64,000 bases of DNA, taken from CAVPTL01 sp963794415 (GTDB taxonomy: Bacteria > Actinomycetota > Thermoleophilia > Gaiellales > JAICJC01). This document shows, in pieces, positions 17,935 through 26,071 of the stretch. Each line of letters starts with the position of its first letter. Positions within the stretch are counted from its first letter, which is position 1. Below the pieces are notes generated by a model. That model made no database searches. It was not told where the DNA came from and was given only the letters and a program-made list of their open reading frames with translations. Both the position numbers and the translations under genes were made by a program. Where the stretch lies: positions 62,001 through 126,000 of the forward strand of contig CAWCDI010000004.1 in the NCBI GenBank assembly GCA_963794415.1, written 5' to 3'.

Positions 17935-18354
17935 TCAGGTCGGGCGGTACTCGGGGTAGCGTGCCGTGTCGTCGGCGGGGATCGGCTCCCACACCGCGGC
18001 GTAGTCCACGAACTGCCGCAGCGACGGCCGCACGCCGGGATCGCCGTCGATCGTGCCGAGGCGGACCCCCTGGATGCGATCCTCGCGGGCGTTTCGCGTC
18101 CAGAGCGCCGAGCCGCACCTCGTGCAGAAGCACTTCGGCGAGCCGCCCGCCTCGGGGACGTAGCAGCGCACCAGATCCTCCCCCGCGGTGACGCGAAGCG
18201 ACCCGGGCGCGATCAGCGCGTTGGCCGAGGCGGCCGTGCCCGACCGGCGCTGGCAGCGGGTGCAGTGGCAGTAGAGCGCCGTGCCGAGTGGCTGGGTGAT
18301 CTCGTAGCGCACGCCACCGCAGAGACAGCCGCCGGTGATCGGAAGGTCAGGCAT
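17935..18354 (-). CDS. GFA (glutathione-dependent formaldehyde-activating) family protein
   Basis: A 139-aa zinc protein. The Cys pattern is complete: GGCLCGGVRYE (CxC), YCHCTRCQRRSG (CHCxxC) and KCFCTRCGSALW (CxxC), matching the GFA fold with two zinc sites. The name comes from Gfa of Paracoccus, but most members have unknown substrates. It is convergent with SMP-30 (2-bp gap) and followed upstream by the repeat at 18368. Probably a lone gene. Confidence 0.88.
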   Translation of the reverse strand: MPDLPITGGCLCGGVRYEITQPLGTALYCHCTRCQRRSGTAASANALIAPGSLRVTAGEDLVRCYVPEAGGSPKCFCTRCGSALWTRNAREDRIQGVRLGTIDGDPGVRPSLRQFVDYAAVWEPIPADDTARYPEYRPT

Positions 18355-18367
18355 CGCGCCCCGCGGC

Positions 18368-18400
18368 GTGAATAGAAGGTGCCAGGCACCTTCTATTCAC
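18368..18400. repeat. dispersed palindromic repeat, copy 3 (perfect, variant arms)
   Basis: Arms GTGAATAGAAGGTGCC and GGCACCTTCTATTCAC pair perfectly around a central A. Compared with copy 1 the middle five bases changed from CAACG to AGAAG on the left and from CGTTG to CTTCT on the right, so pairing was kept. It sits between the GFA gene start (18354) and the peroxiredoxin stop (18413). Confidence 0.85.
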
Positions 18401-18412
18401 GCCATCCGGGAG

Positions 18413-19081
18413 CTACTTGGACGAGGCCGGGGCCGGGACGATCCGGATGTACGGCTTGGGTGACTTCCAGCCGTCCGGATAGGTCTCCTTGGCCTGCTCG
18501 TCGGTGACCGAACCGGCGATGACGACGTCCTCGCCTTCCTTCCAGTTCACCGGCGTTGCGACCTTGTACTTGGCCGTGAGCTGCAGCGAGTCGATGACAC
18601 GCAGCACCTCGTCGAAGTTGCGGCCGGTCGTCATCGGGTAGACGAGGATCAGCTTGACCTTCTTGTCGGGCCCGATCACGAACACGTTTCGCACCGTCTG
18701 GTTGTCGGCGGGCGTGCGGACGAGCGGGTCGCCGCTCACGCTGGCCGGCAGCATGCCGTAGGCCTTGGACACCGAGAAGTCGGTGTCGGCGATCAGCGGG
18801 TAGTTGGGAGCCGTGCCCTGCGTCTCCTCGATGTCCTTGAACCACTGCTCGTGGCGGTCGAGAGGATCAACCGAGATGGCGATGATCTTCACGCCGCGGC
18901 GATCGAACTCCGGCTTGATCTTGGCCATGTACCCGAGCTCGGTGGTGCAGATCGGCGTGAAGTCCTTCGGGTGGGAGAAGAGCACCACCCAGGAGTCGCC
19001 GGCCCAGTCGTAGAAGTCGATGGGACCTTCGGTCGTATCGGCAGAGAAGTTGGGTGCGTCGTCCCCAAGTGCTAGCGCCAT
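18413..19081 (-). CDS. 1-Cys peroxiredoxin (Prx6 type)
   Basis: A 222-aa peroxidase of the Prx6 class. HPKDFTPICTTELGYMAK holds the peroxidatic Cys45 with the conserved P-x3-T/S-x2-C pattern; no resolving Cys follows in the C-terminal region. ISVDPLDRHEQWFKDIEE and the long C-terminal extension (NWKEGEDVVI, YIRIVPAP) are diagnostic of Prx6. It reduces peroxides in the cytoplasm with an external thiol. The start ATG 19081 has an AAGGAGGGT ribosome site upstream. It is divergent from a MarR gene whose product carries a Cys at position 15, and the shared promoter contains a 15-bp palindrome. Confidence 0.94.
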   Translation of the reverse strand: MALALGDDAPNFSADTTEGPIDFYDWAGDSWVVLFSHPKDFTPICTTELGYMAKIKPEFDRRGVKIIAISVDPLDRHEQWFKDIEETQGTAPNYPLIADTDFSVSKAYGMLPASVSGDPLVRTPADNQTVRNVFVIGPDKKVKLILVYPMTTGRNFDEVLRVIDSLQLTAKYKVATPVNWKEGEDVVIAGSVTDEQAKETYPDGWKSPKPYIRIVPAPASSK

Positions 19082-19105
19082 AGTCGAGAACCCTCCTTAG
19101 AAACA

Positions 19106-19120
19106 CCAGTGAATCACTGG
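19106..19120. promoter_or_regulatory. 15-bp palindrome, probable MarR operator
   Basis: CCAGTGA and TCACTGG are exact inverted repeats around one A. It lies 25 bp upstream of the peroxiredoxin start, and TTGACA (19130 to 19125, reverse strand), a perfect -35 hexamer, abuts it. A protein bound here would cover the promoter spacer. The divergent MarR gene starts at 19230. Confidence 0.6.
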
Positions 19121-19229
19121 AGTATGTCAAACTATCGTCTATCCAGCGAGTAACAACCCTTATGCTGTCACAAACGTTCTTTCTGCGGTCCGCATTCCCG
19201 TGACCGCTCCGTCTAGGCTTAGGCGAACC

Positions 19230-19649
19230 ATGCTTCCCGCACCAGAACTCCTCCACCACCTCCTCATCACGTGCCAGCAGGTCACTGCCCGCGCCCGTGC
19301 GCGCGCCGGCATCACGCAGAGCGAGTACGCGGCGCTGCACCACCTTACCCACAACCGCGAGGGCCTTACCCCCGGCGAGCTCGGCTCGTCGCTGGCCCTC
19401 ACCAGCGGCAGCATCACGAAGCTGGTCGACCGCCTCGAGGCCCGCAAGCTGGCCCAGCGCGTGCGGCTGCCAGGGGCCGATCGCCGCAGCGTCACGGTGG
19501 TCGCCACCAACAACGGCACGAAGCTGATCGAGCACGACCTCCAGCAGCTGGTCGCCGACCTGCCCGGCAAGGCGAAGTCGCTCACCGCCGAGGAGCGCGC
19601 CACCGTCGCGCGGCTCCTCGCCCTGGTCGAGCCGACCGACCCCAGTTAG
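19230..19649 (+). CDS. MarR-family regulator with N-terminal cysteine (OhrR-like placement)
   Basis: A 139-aa winged-helix dimer protein. GLTPGELGSSLALTSGSITKLVDRLE is the recognition helix region (residues about 49-74), and RLPGADRRSVTVVATNNG is the wing with the conserved D-R-R. The only Cys is at residue 15 (LLITCQQV), the position of the peroxide-sensing Cys in OhrR-type MarR proteins. With the peroxiredoxin transcribed divergently from a shared palindrome, a peroxide-responsive repressor is a reasonable inference. ATG 19230 was preferred over 19200. Its TAG shares the G at 19649 with the nudC GTG. Confidence 0.88.
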   Translation: MLPAPELLHHLLITCQQVTARARARAGITQSEYAALHHLTHNREGLTPGELGSSLALTSGSITKLVDRLEARKLAQRVRLPGADRRSVTVVATNNGTKLIEHDLQQLVADLPGKAKSLTAEERATVARLLALVEPTDPS

Positions 19650-20449
19650 TGCCTGAGCCGTTCTCGCGCGCGGCCCATCGCCGCACCGACGCGCCGTGGA
19701 TCGCCCAGCGGCTGGCCGACCCCGCCTCACGGGCGCTCCTCCTCGCGCCCGACGCTGTGTCGCAGCCCGTCGCGCTGCCGGCTGAGCCCATCGAGCCCGT
19801 GCTGCTGGGCACCGACGCTACCGGAGCGGTCTTCGCGCTCGAGGCCGATCCCGGCGATCCGGCGCTCGGGCCGCTGCGCGACGCGCTCGCCACCGCCGCC
19901 GCACCGGTCGCTGCCTACGGCGCCGCGCTCATGAACTGGCACCGCCGCCACCGCTTCTGCGCGAACTGCGGCCACGCCACCCGGATGGCAGCCGCCGGCC
20001 ACGAGCGCTCGTGCCCCGGCTGCGGCGCCATCCACCACCCGCGCCTCGACCCGGTCGTGATCATGCTGGTCATCGACGGCGACCGCGTGCTCTTGGGCCG
20101 CGGGCACGGCTGGGATCCCGGCCTCTACTCGTGCCTCGCGGGCTTCGTCGAGCCGGGTGAGACGCTCGAGCAGGCGGTCGCGCGCGAGGTGCTCGAGGAG
20201 ACGCAGGTGACCGTCACGGACGTGCTTTACCGCTCGTCGCAGTCCTGGCCGTTTCCCGCCTCGCTCATGACGGGCTTCGAGGCGACGTACTCCGGCGGCT
20301 CGGCGAGCAAGCAGGATCTGGAGCTGGACGACTGCCGCTGGCTCACGCGGGCCGAGATCGAGCAGTCCAGGCGCGGCGACGGGCCCATCACGCTGCCGAC
20401 GGAGTCCACCATCGCCCGCCGCCTGCTGGAGGGATGGCTCGCGCGCTGA
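19649..20449 (+). CDS. nudC: NADH pyrophosphatase (Nudix, NudC type)
   Basis: A 266-aa Nudix hydrolase. The four-Cys zinc ribbon is FCANCGHAT and SCPGCGAIH (residues about 110-133). The Nudix box GFVEPGETLEQAVAREVLEE has the catalytic Glu residues, and SQSWPFPASLM is the SQPWPFPxS motif that marks NAD(H) pyrophosphatases. It cleaves NADH to NMNH and AMP and in some bacteria removes NAD caps from RNA. The GTG start overlaps the marR stop by one base, so the two are coupled; this ties NAD metabolism to the peroxide-response locus (inference). Confidence 0.93.
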   Translation: MPEPFSRAAHRRTDAPWIAQRLADPASRALLLAPDAVSQPVALPAEPIEPVLLGTDATGAVFALEADPGDPALGPLRDALATAAAPVAAYGAALMNWHRRHRFCANCGHATRMAAAGHERSCPGCGAIHHPRLDPVVIMLVIDGDRVLLGRGHGWDPGLYSCLAGFVEPGETLEQAVAREVLEETQVTVTDVLYRSSQSWPFPASLMTGFEATYSGGSASKQDLELDDCRWLTRAEIEQSRRGDGPITLPTESTIARRLLEGWLAR

Positions 20450-20477
20450 CAGGGTATGATCGTCCGGTAGGCGATGC

Positions 20478-20515
20478 GGCCTCAGCACCTTGTGAGTGCT
20501 GGGGCCTTTGCTCTT
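20478..20515 (+). terminator. GC hairpin followed by T-rich run
   Basis: GGCCTCAGCAC and GTGCTGGGGCC pair over 11 bp with one G-U, loop CTTGTGA, followed by TTTGCTCTTT. It comes 28 bp after the nudC stop and ends 17 bp before the ATP-grasp GTG. It may terminate the marR-nudC transcript or act as an attenuator in the ATP-grasp leader. Confidence 0.55.
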
Positions 20516-20531
20516 TAACGGGGAGGGGCGG

Positions 20532-22061
20532 GTGGCGCGGGCTCCACGAATTGATGACGTCTCGGAGGCTCAGCAGGCGAGCGTGCTGCGCGACGGCTAC
20601 TCGCTGGACGGGTTCTTCGACGAGGCCTTCGAGCCGCGCGGCGACGGCGTTGCCCCGCGCCGCCACTACGCCGAGCTGATGGCCCAGATCGGGACGATGA
20701 ACGGCGCCGACCTGCGCCGCGCCGCCGACCTCGCCAACCGATCGTTCCTGGATCGCGGCGTCACCTTCACCGTCAACTCCGACGCGGGGCTCAGCCCCGA
20801 GCGCATCCTGCCGTTCGACCCGATCCCGCGCATCGTGCCGGCCGACGAGTGGGCCGTGATCGAGGCGGGCCTGCGGCAGCGCATCCGCGCGCTCAACATG
20901 TTCGTGCACGACGTCTACCACGGGCAGGAGATCCTCCACGAGGGCGTGATCCCGCGGGGGATCGTCGTCCTGGGCCGCCACTTCCGGCGCGAGGTGGTGG
21001 GCATCGACGTGGCGTTCGACCAGTACCTCCACGTGGTTGGCAGCGACCTGATCCGCGGCGAGGACGGCGGCTGGATGGTGCTCGAGGACAACCTGCGCAC
21101 CCCAAGCGGCGTCTCCTACGTTCTGGCAAACCGCCAGATCATGACGCGCACGTTTCCCGACTGGTTCTCGGAGCTGGGCGTGCGGCCGGTGGACTGGTAT
21201 GCAGGGCGCCTGCTGGACAACCTCACGGGGCTTTCGCCGCGCCGCGCGGTGGCCGGCTCGGGCACCGGGCCCGCCGTGGTGGTGCTCACGCCCGGCGTCT
21301 ACAACTCGGCGCACTTCGAGCACGCCTTCCTGGCCCAGCAGATGGGGGTCGATCTGGTCGAGGGCCGTGACCTCTTCGTGCTCGACAACAGGGTCTACAT
21401 GCGAACGACCTACGGGCGGCGGCAGGTGGACGTGATCTACCGCCGCGTGGACGACGAGTTCCTCGACTCGCTCGCGTTCCGCTCGGACTCGCTGCTGGGC
21501 GTCGCGGGCCTCCTGGGCGCCGTTCGCACCGGCAACGTCACCCTCGCAAACGCAATTGGCACCGGCATCGCCGATGACAAGGTGGTCTACCACTACGTCC
21601 CCAGGATCATCCGCTACTACCTGGGCGAGGAGCCGATCCTCGGCAACGTGCCGACGCTCCTGCCGTCGGATCCCGACCAGCTCGAGTACGTGCTCGAGAA
21701 CATCGGCGACCTCGTCGTGAAGGCCGCCAACGAGAGCGGCGGCTACGGCATGCTGATCGGCCCGCAGGCCGAGGAGCACGAGATCGAGAGCTTCCGCGAG
21801 GCGGTCATCGCCCACCCCCGAAACTACATCGCCCAGCCGGTGATCCCGCTCTCGCGCCACCCCACGTTCGTGCCCGACGCCGAGGGCGATTCGGGCGTGC
21901 TCAAGGGCCGGCACGTGGATCTGCGGCCCTACGCGCTGTCGGGCCCCGAGGGCATCTCGATCCTGCCCGGCGGGCTCACGCGCGTGGCGCTCACCGAGGG
22001 GTCGCTGGTGGTCAACTCGAGCCAGGGCGGCGGCAGCAAGGACACGTGGGTGATGCAATGA
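20532..22061 (+). CDS. circularly permuted ATP-grasp protein (DUF404/DUF407 family)
   Basis: A 509-aa protein of the CP_ATPgrasp_1 family. YAELMAQIGTMNGADLRRAA, FDPIPRIVPADEWAVIEAG, LNMFVHDVYHGQEILHEGVI and EDGGWMVLEDNLRTPSG are the conserved blocks; the last carries the ATP/Mg-binding acidic residues, and DDKVVYHYVPRIIRYYLGEE follows. ATP-grasp enzymes join a carboxylate to an amine through an acyl phosphate. In comparative-genomics work on amidoligases this family is linked, as here, with alpha-E and transglutaminase-like proteins and is thought to make or modify a peptide; the product is unknown. GTG 20532 has a GGGGAGGGG ribosome site. First gene of a five-gene operon. Confidence 0.9.
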   Translation: MARAPRIDDVSEAQQASVLRDGYSLDGFFDEAFEPRGDGVAPRRHYAELMAQIGTMNGADLRRAADLANRSFLDRGVTFTVNSDAGLSPERILPFDPIPRIVPADEWAVIEAGLRQRIRALNMFVHDVYHGQEILHEGVIPRGIVVLGRHFRREVVGIDVAFDQYLHVVGSDLIRGEDGGWMVLEDNLRTPSGVSYVLANRQIMTRTFPDWFSELGVRPVDWYAGRLLDNLTGLSPRRAVAGSGTGPAVVVLTPGVYNSAHFEHAFLAQQMGVDLVEGRDLFVLDNRVYMRTTYGRRQVDVIYRRVDDEFLDSLAFRSDSLLGVAGLLGAVRTGNVTLANAIGTGIADDKVVYHYVPRIIRYYLGEEPILGNVPTLLPSDPDQLEYVLENIGDLVVKAANESGGYGMLIGPQAEEHEIESFREAVIAHPRNYIAQPVIPLSRHPTFVPDAEGDSGVLKGRHVDLRPYALSGPEGISILPGGLTRVALTEGSLVVNSSQGGGSKDTWVMQ

Positions 22062-22074
22062 GAGGGGATGGAGC

Positions 22075-23130
22075 ATGCTGAGCCGGATGGCGTCGTCGCT
22101 CTACTGGATGGGCCGCTACGTCGAGCGCGCCGAGCAGACCGCGCGGCTCACGGAGGTCACCTTCAGCCACACGCTCGCGATGGGCTCGACGCCCGAGGCC
22201 GAGGCGCGGCGCGAGCGCCACTGGACGGCGCTCCTTGAGATCGTCGGCGCGCTGCGGACGTTTCCCAGCGACGGAGGGCCGCCCGACGACGCCAACGTGC
22301 CGGCGCACCTCATCTTCTCGCCCGAGAACTCGAACTCGATGGTGGAGTGCATCGCCATGGCGCGCGACAACGCCCGCAACATGCGCCATCAGGTGGCCAC
22401 CGAGATGTGGGAGGCGCTCAACCGCTTCCACCTGGAGGTGCAGAACCCGCGCCGGCTGCGGCGCGTGGCCGCCGAGGCCGAGGCGGCCACCCGGTTCTGC
22501 CGCTCGGTGGTGGAGTTCAGCCAGCTGCTGCAGGGCATCACCGACTCGACGATGCCGCGCGAGGAGGGCTGGTACTTCCTGCAGGCGGGCAAGTTCCTGG
22601 AGCGCGCCGAGGTGACCGCGCGCACGCTGGATGTGAACTACCGCCTGCTGGCGGGCGAGGAGGCGGCCGTCGCCGGCACCGACCGCCTCGCGCTGGCCGC
22701 CGCCGACGACATGCAGCCGTGGGCGTCGCTCCTTCACTCGCTCTCGGCGTATGAGTCCTATCACCGCATCCAGCGGCACGGGATCCAGCCCCAGGCGGTG
22801 ATCGAGCTGCTCACGCTCTCGGCGGTGCTGCCGCGCTCGATCCGCTTCTCCGTCGGCCAGGTGGACTCGGCCCTGGCGCACATCACCGAGCAGGCGCCGG
22901 CCTACAACGGCTCGGAGCCGATGCCCGGATCGAGCCCCGAGAGCGAGGCGCGGCGCGAGGTGGGCCGCCTGCACGCCGACTTCGCCTACCTGCGGCTGGA
23001 CGACCTGCTGCAGCGCGGCCTGCACCGCGCGCTCGTGAGCATGCAGACGCGCTGCTACCGCATCGGGGACTGCATCGAGGACGAGTTCTTCGCCCACCGC
23101 CCGCTCACCGCGCAGGAGGCGATGGCATGA
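22075..23130 (+). CDS. alpha-E domain protein (DUF403)
   Basis: A 351-aa, all-helical protein. MLSRMASSLYWMGRYVERAEQ is the standard N-terminus of the family, and FLQAGKFLERAEVTARTLDV is a second copy of the R-x-E/A-R pattern. ATG 22075 lies 13 bp after the ATP-grasp stop. The stop overlaps the next transglutaminase gene (ATGA). Function unknown; the constant pairing with the permuted ATP-grasp protein points to a partner or scaffold role. Confidence 0.93.
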   Translation: MLSRMASSLYWMGRYVERAEQTARLTEVTFSHTLAMGSTPEAEARRERHWTALLEIVGALRTFPSDGGPPDDANVPAHLIFSPENSNSMVECIAMARDNARNMRHQVATEMWEALNRFHLEVQNPRRLRRVAAEAEAATRFCRSVVEFSQLLQGITDSTMPREEGWYFLQAGKFLERAEVTARTLDVNYRLLAGEEAAVAGTDRLALAAADDMQPWASLLHSLSAYESYHRIQRHGIQPQAVIELLTLSAVLPRSIRFSVGQVDSALAHITEQAPAYNGSEPMPGSSPESEARREVGRLHADFAYLRLDDLLQRGLHRALVSMQTRCYRIGDCIEDEFFAHRPLTAQEAMA

Positions 23131-24224
23131 GGTACCGCATCTCGCACCGCACCACCTACAGCTACGCATCGCCGGTGTACGAGAGCTTCAACGAGGTGCG
23201 GCTGCAGCCGCTGGTGTGCGCGACCCAGTCGGTGCTCGACTTCGACCTGCGGATCGAGCCGCCCGCCACCGTGATCGCGTTTCGCGACTACTACGGAAAC
23301 GGCGTGCACGACTTCGGCGTCTCCTACCTGCACGAGCAGCTCACCATCGAGGGCACGAGCGACGTCGTGACCCACGCGCGGGCCGACGAGCCGCTGCTCC
23401 CGGCCGCGCAGAACGGCCCCGACGCCTCACCGAGGCTGCGCGAGCTCTCCGGCGACGACGAGCTCGCAAACGACTTCGCCGAGTTCCTGGGCGCGAGCGC
23501 CTTCATCGTGCTCGGCCCCGAGTCGGCGGCCATCGCCGAGGCGCTGCTCGAGGCCGATCCCGACACCACGGCGCTCGCCTTCCTGAACGCCGCGACGGCC
23601 GAGATCCGAAACCGGCTGGAGTACCAGGTCGGCACCACCACGGTGCACAGCTCGGTGGCCGAGGTGCTGGCGGGCGGCAGCGGCGTCTGCCAGGACTTCG
23701 CCCACGTGCTGATCTCGCTCTGCCGCCACGCGGGCCTGCCCGCCCGCTACGTGAGCGGCTACCTGGGCGGCGTGGCCCAGTCGGTTGCCTCCCACGCGTG
23801 GATCGAGGCCTTCGTGCCGCCCTACGGCTGGATCGGCGTCGATGCGACGCTCGGCACCCACTGCACCGGCCAGCACGTGAAGATCGGCGTGGGCCGCGAC
23901 TACTCCGACGTCGCCGTGCTCCGCGGCACCTACAAGGGCGGCGGCGCGGCCGAGCTGGACGTGGTCGTGACGTGCGAGACGGTGGGCGGAGACGACCCGG
24001 TGTCGCAGCTTCGCGGCGGCGCGAGCCTGCCGCACGGCCGGCTGGTGGCCATCCAGAACCTCGGCGCCATGCGGCGGTTCCAGCAGGGGGCGGTGCTGGT
24101 GCCCGCGATGGGCGGCGTGCAGATTGCGGCGAGCGACGAGGTGCCACCGCCGCGGGCACAGAACCGGCACGAGAACGACACGCCCTCCGAGCAGCCCTAT
24201 CAGCAACAGCAAGGTGCATCATGA
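23127..24224 (+). CDS. transglutaminase-like protein 1 of the ATP-grasp cluster
   Basis: A 365-aa protein. Residues 1-95 form the beta-strand N-terminal domain (MRYRISHRTTYSYASPVYES). The transglutaminase/papain-like core has Cys188 in GSGVCQDFAH, His223 in ASHAWIEA and Asp239 in IGVDATLG, a complete triad. The C-terminal tail from about residue 330 is polar and Gln-rich. Bacterial members are expected to act as peptidases or transpeptidases on isopeptide or peptide bonds rather than as cross-linkers. It overlaps its neighbours on both sides by 4 bp. No signal peptide, so cytoplasmic. Confidence 0.9.
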   Translation: MRYRISHRTTYSYASPVYESFNEVRLQPLVCATQSVLDFDLRIEPPATVIAFRDYYGNGVHDFGVSYLHEQLTIEGTSDVVTHARADEPLLPAAQNGPDASPRLRELSGDDELANDFAEFLGASAFIVLGPESAAIAEALLEADPDTTALAFLNAATAEIRNRLEYQVGTTTVHSSVAEVLAGGSGVCQDFAHVLISLCRHAGLPARYVSGYLGGVAQSVASHAWIEAFVPPYGWIGVDATLGTHCTGQHVKIGVGRDYSDVAVLRGTYKGGGAAELDVVVTCETVGGDDPVSQLRGGASLPHGRLVAIQNLGAMRRFQQGAVLVPAMGGVQIAASDEVPPPRAQNRHENDTPSEQPYQQQQGAS

Positions 24225-25033
24225 AGATCGACGTGGGCTGCAGGTTCGACTACCTGGGCGAGGCCGAGACGCCCGCCGTGGTGCTCGTCGAGCCGCACAC
24301 CGACCTGGGCGACGCGCTGCTCTCGGCGCGCTGGGATCCCCAGCCGGCCGAGAGCTTCACCGACATCTACGGCAACGTCTGCGCGCGCTTCGTGCTGCCG
24401 CCCGACGTCTCGGCGTTCAGCTACCACGCGACCGTGGAGGTCTCGCCCGAGGCAGAGGACTCGCCCGGCGAGTGGCTGCCCCATGCCCGCATCGAGGATC
24501 TGCCGGCCGAGCAGCTGCAGTGGCTTCTGCCCAGCCGGTTCTGCGAGTCCGACGTGCTGGGAGACCGCGCGTGGGAGCTCTTCGGCGAGACCCCGCCCAC
24601 CGCGGCGCGCGTGCAGGCGGTGTGTGACTGGATCCACGAGCACATCACCTACGGCGTCGCGTCGATCCCGACCACCACGGCGGCGGAGATCCTCGAGCTG
24701 CGCGGCGGCATGTGCCGCGATTTCGCCCACCTCGGCGTCACCTTCTGCCGCGCCCTTGGAATTCCCGCGCGCTACGTGGGCGGCTACCTGCCCGACATCG
24801 GCATCCCCGGCCCGTTTCCGCCGATGGACTTCCACGCCTGGTTCGAGGTGTGGCTGGGCGATCGCTGGTGGACGTTCGACGCCCGGTTCAACGAGCCGCG
24901 CATCGGCCGGGTGCCCGTCGGGCGCGGCCGTGACGCCGCCGACACGGCGATGGTGACGACCTACGGCGCCGCTACCCTCGTGCGGATGAATGTCTGGGCC
25001 GACGAGACGGAGACGGCAGCCGATGCCCACTGA
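24221..25033 (+). CDS. transglutaminase-like protein 2 of the ATP-grasp cluster
   Basis: A 270-aa protein starting MKIDVGCRFDYLGEAETPAV. The core triad is Cys165 (GGMCRDFAHLG), His205 (FHAWFEVW) and Asp220 (WTFDARFN). It is shorter than its upstream neighbour and has a different N-terminal strand domain, so it is a diverged paralogue rather than a recent duplicate. ATG 24221 overlaps the previous stop. The 3' end overlaps the next start by 11 bp. Confidence 0.9.
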   Translation: MKIDVGCRFDYLGEAETPAVVLVEPHTDLGDALLSARWDPQPAESFTDIYGNVCARFVLPPDVSAFSYHATVEVSPEAEDSPGEWLPHARIEDLPAEQLQWLLPSRFCESDVLGDRAWELFGETPPTAARVQAVCDWIHEHITYGVASIPTTTAAEILELRGGMCRDFAHLGVTFCRALGIPARYVGGYLPDIGIPGPFPPMDFHAWFEVWLGDRWWTFDARFNEPRIGRVPVGRGRDAADTAMVTTYGAATLVRMNVWADETETAADAH

Positions 25034-25952
25034 CCTCGGCGAGCTGATCGCAACCCTCGGAAGCGTCGATCCCGACGAGATCGACTGGCAGAACGTGCGC
25101 CACTCCACGGTGCTCATCCACCAGACGTTTCGCTATGACTATCCCGGCCCCATCACCGAGCTGCGCCAGCGGCTGATGGTGGTGCCGCCCGACTACCACG
25201 GCCACCAGCGGCTGGTGACCCACAAGCTGCGCGTGTCGGGCTGCAACCTCGACAGCGAGCGCTCGTACGACAGCTTCGGCAACGTGGTGCTCGATCTGAC
25301 GCTGCCGGAGGTGGACGGCTCGGTCGAGTTCGCGACGTGGGCGGTGGTGGAGCGAGACATGCCGGTGGAGGGCCACGACAACCCCGACGACGTGGGCCAC
25401 GACCGGCGCTTCGCCGAGCCCTCGCGGCTCACCCGCCCCGACGACGCGCTACGCCTGGTGGCGGCCGAGCTACGGGCAACGGGCGCGACGGGCGTCGAGC
25501 TTGCAGAGCTGATCGGCCGCACCGTGCACGACCATTTCATCTACCAGCTGGGCGCCACCACCGTCGAGAGCACGGCGGCCGAGGCCTGGGCGGCGGGCCG
25601 CGGCGTGTGCCAGGACTACGCGCAGTGCATGAGCGCCCTCTGCCGGCTCTGCGGCATCTCGGCCCGGTACGTGAGCGGGCACCTGCTGGGCGAGGGCGGC
25701 ACGCATGCCTGGGTGGAGCTCCTGATCCCCGACGACGAGGGCATCGTGCGGGCCATCGCCTTCGATCCGACGCACGACCGGTTCGTCGGCCCGCGGTACA
25801 TCACCGTCGGCGTCGGCCGCGACTACGGCGACGTGGCTCCCACGTCGGGCACCTACGAGGGGCCGTATGCCGGCGAGCTCACAACGCACAAGCGCGCGGC
25901 CGTGATCCGCGTCGAGTACCTGCAGCCGCAGCGGCGCCGCCGAAGCGCATGA
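25023..25952 (+). CDS. transglutaminase-like protein 3 of the ATP-grasp cluster
   Basis: A 309-aa protein. The N-terminal domain reads STVLIHQTFRYDYPGPITEL. The triad is Cys196 (RGVCQDYAQCM), His228 (THAWVELL) and Asp248 (IAFDPTHD). It resembles protein 1 more than protein 2 in the GVCQD-Y/F-A and VGVGRDYGDVAPTSGTY blocks. ATG 25023 was chosen over the frame start at 24990 because it follows a purine-rich stretch and keeps the overlap with gene 2 short. Three active-looking copies in one operon suggest several cleavage or transfer steps on the cluster's product. Confidence 0.9.
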   Translation: MPTDLGELIATLGSVDPDEIDWQNVRHSTVLIHQTFRYDYPGPITELRQRLMVVPPDYHGHQRLVTHKLRVSGCNLDSERSYDSFGNVVLDLTLPEVDGSVEFATWAVVERDMPVEGHDNPDDVGHDRRFAEPSRLTRPDDALRLVAAELRATGATGVELAELIGRTVHDHFIYQLGATTVESTAAEAWAAGRGVCQDYAQCMSALCRLCGISARYVSGHLLGEGGTHAWVELLIPDDEGIVRAIAFDPTHDRFVGPRYITVGVGRDYGDVAPTSGTYEGPYAGELTTHKRAAVIRVEYLQPQRRRRSA

Positions 25953-25990
25953 GCTAATGCTCCCGGCGGAAAACGCCGATCTTCAGAGGT

Positions 25991-26071
25991 ATGAGGCACC
26001 TCCGCTCCATGCTCGATGCGCTCGCCCATGCCGCCAAGGGCAGCATCAGCAACGTGCTCGGCGTCTTCTAG
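25991..26071 (+). CDS. possible 26-aa peptide at the end of the transglutaminase operon
   Basis: ATG 25991 opens a 26-codon frame (MRHLRSMLDALAHAAKGSIS...) ending TAG at 26069-26071, with G/C in nearly every third position as in genes here. AGAGG sits one base before the ATG, too close for an ideal ribosome site. The 39-bp spacing after transglutaminase 3 would allow co-transcription. A short peptide beside an ATP-grasp/peptidase cluster could be its substrate, but this is speculation; it may also be a gene remnant. Confidence 0.25.
   Translation: MRHLRSMLDALAHAAKGSISNVLGVF

Noticed and set aside
20388..22076. Long reverse frame of 562 codons
   Set aside because: Antisense of the ATP-grasp gene; no domain text.
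23127..25952. Three transglutaminases as recent duplicates
   Set aside because: They differ in length, N-terminal domain and motif text; no long DNA identity is visible.
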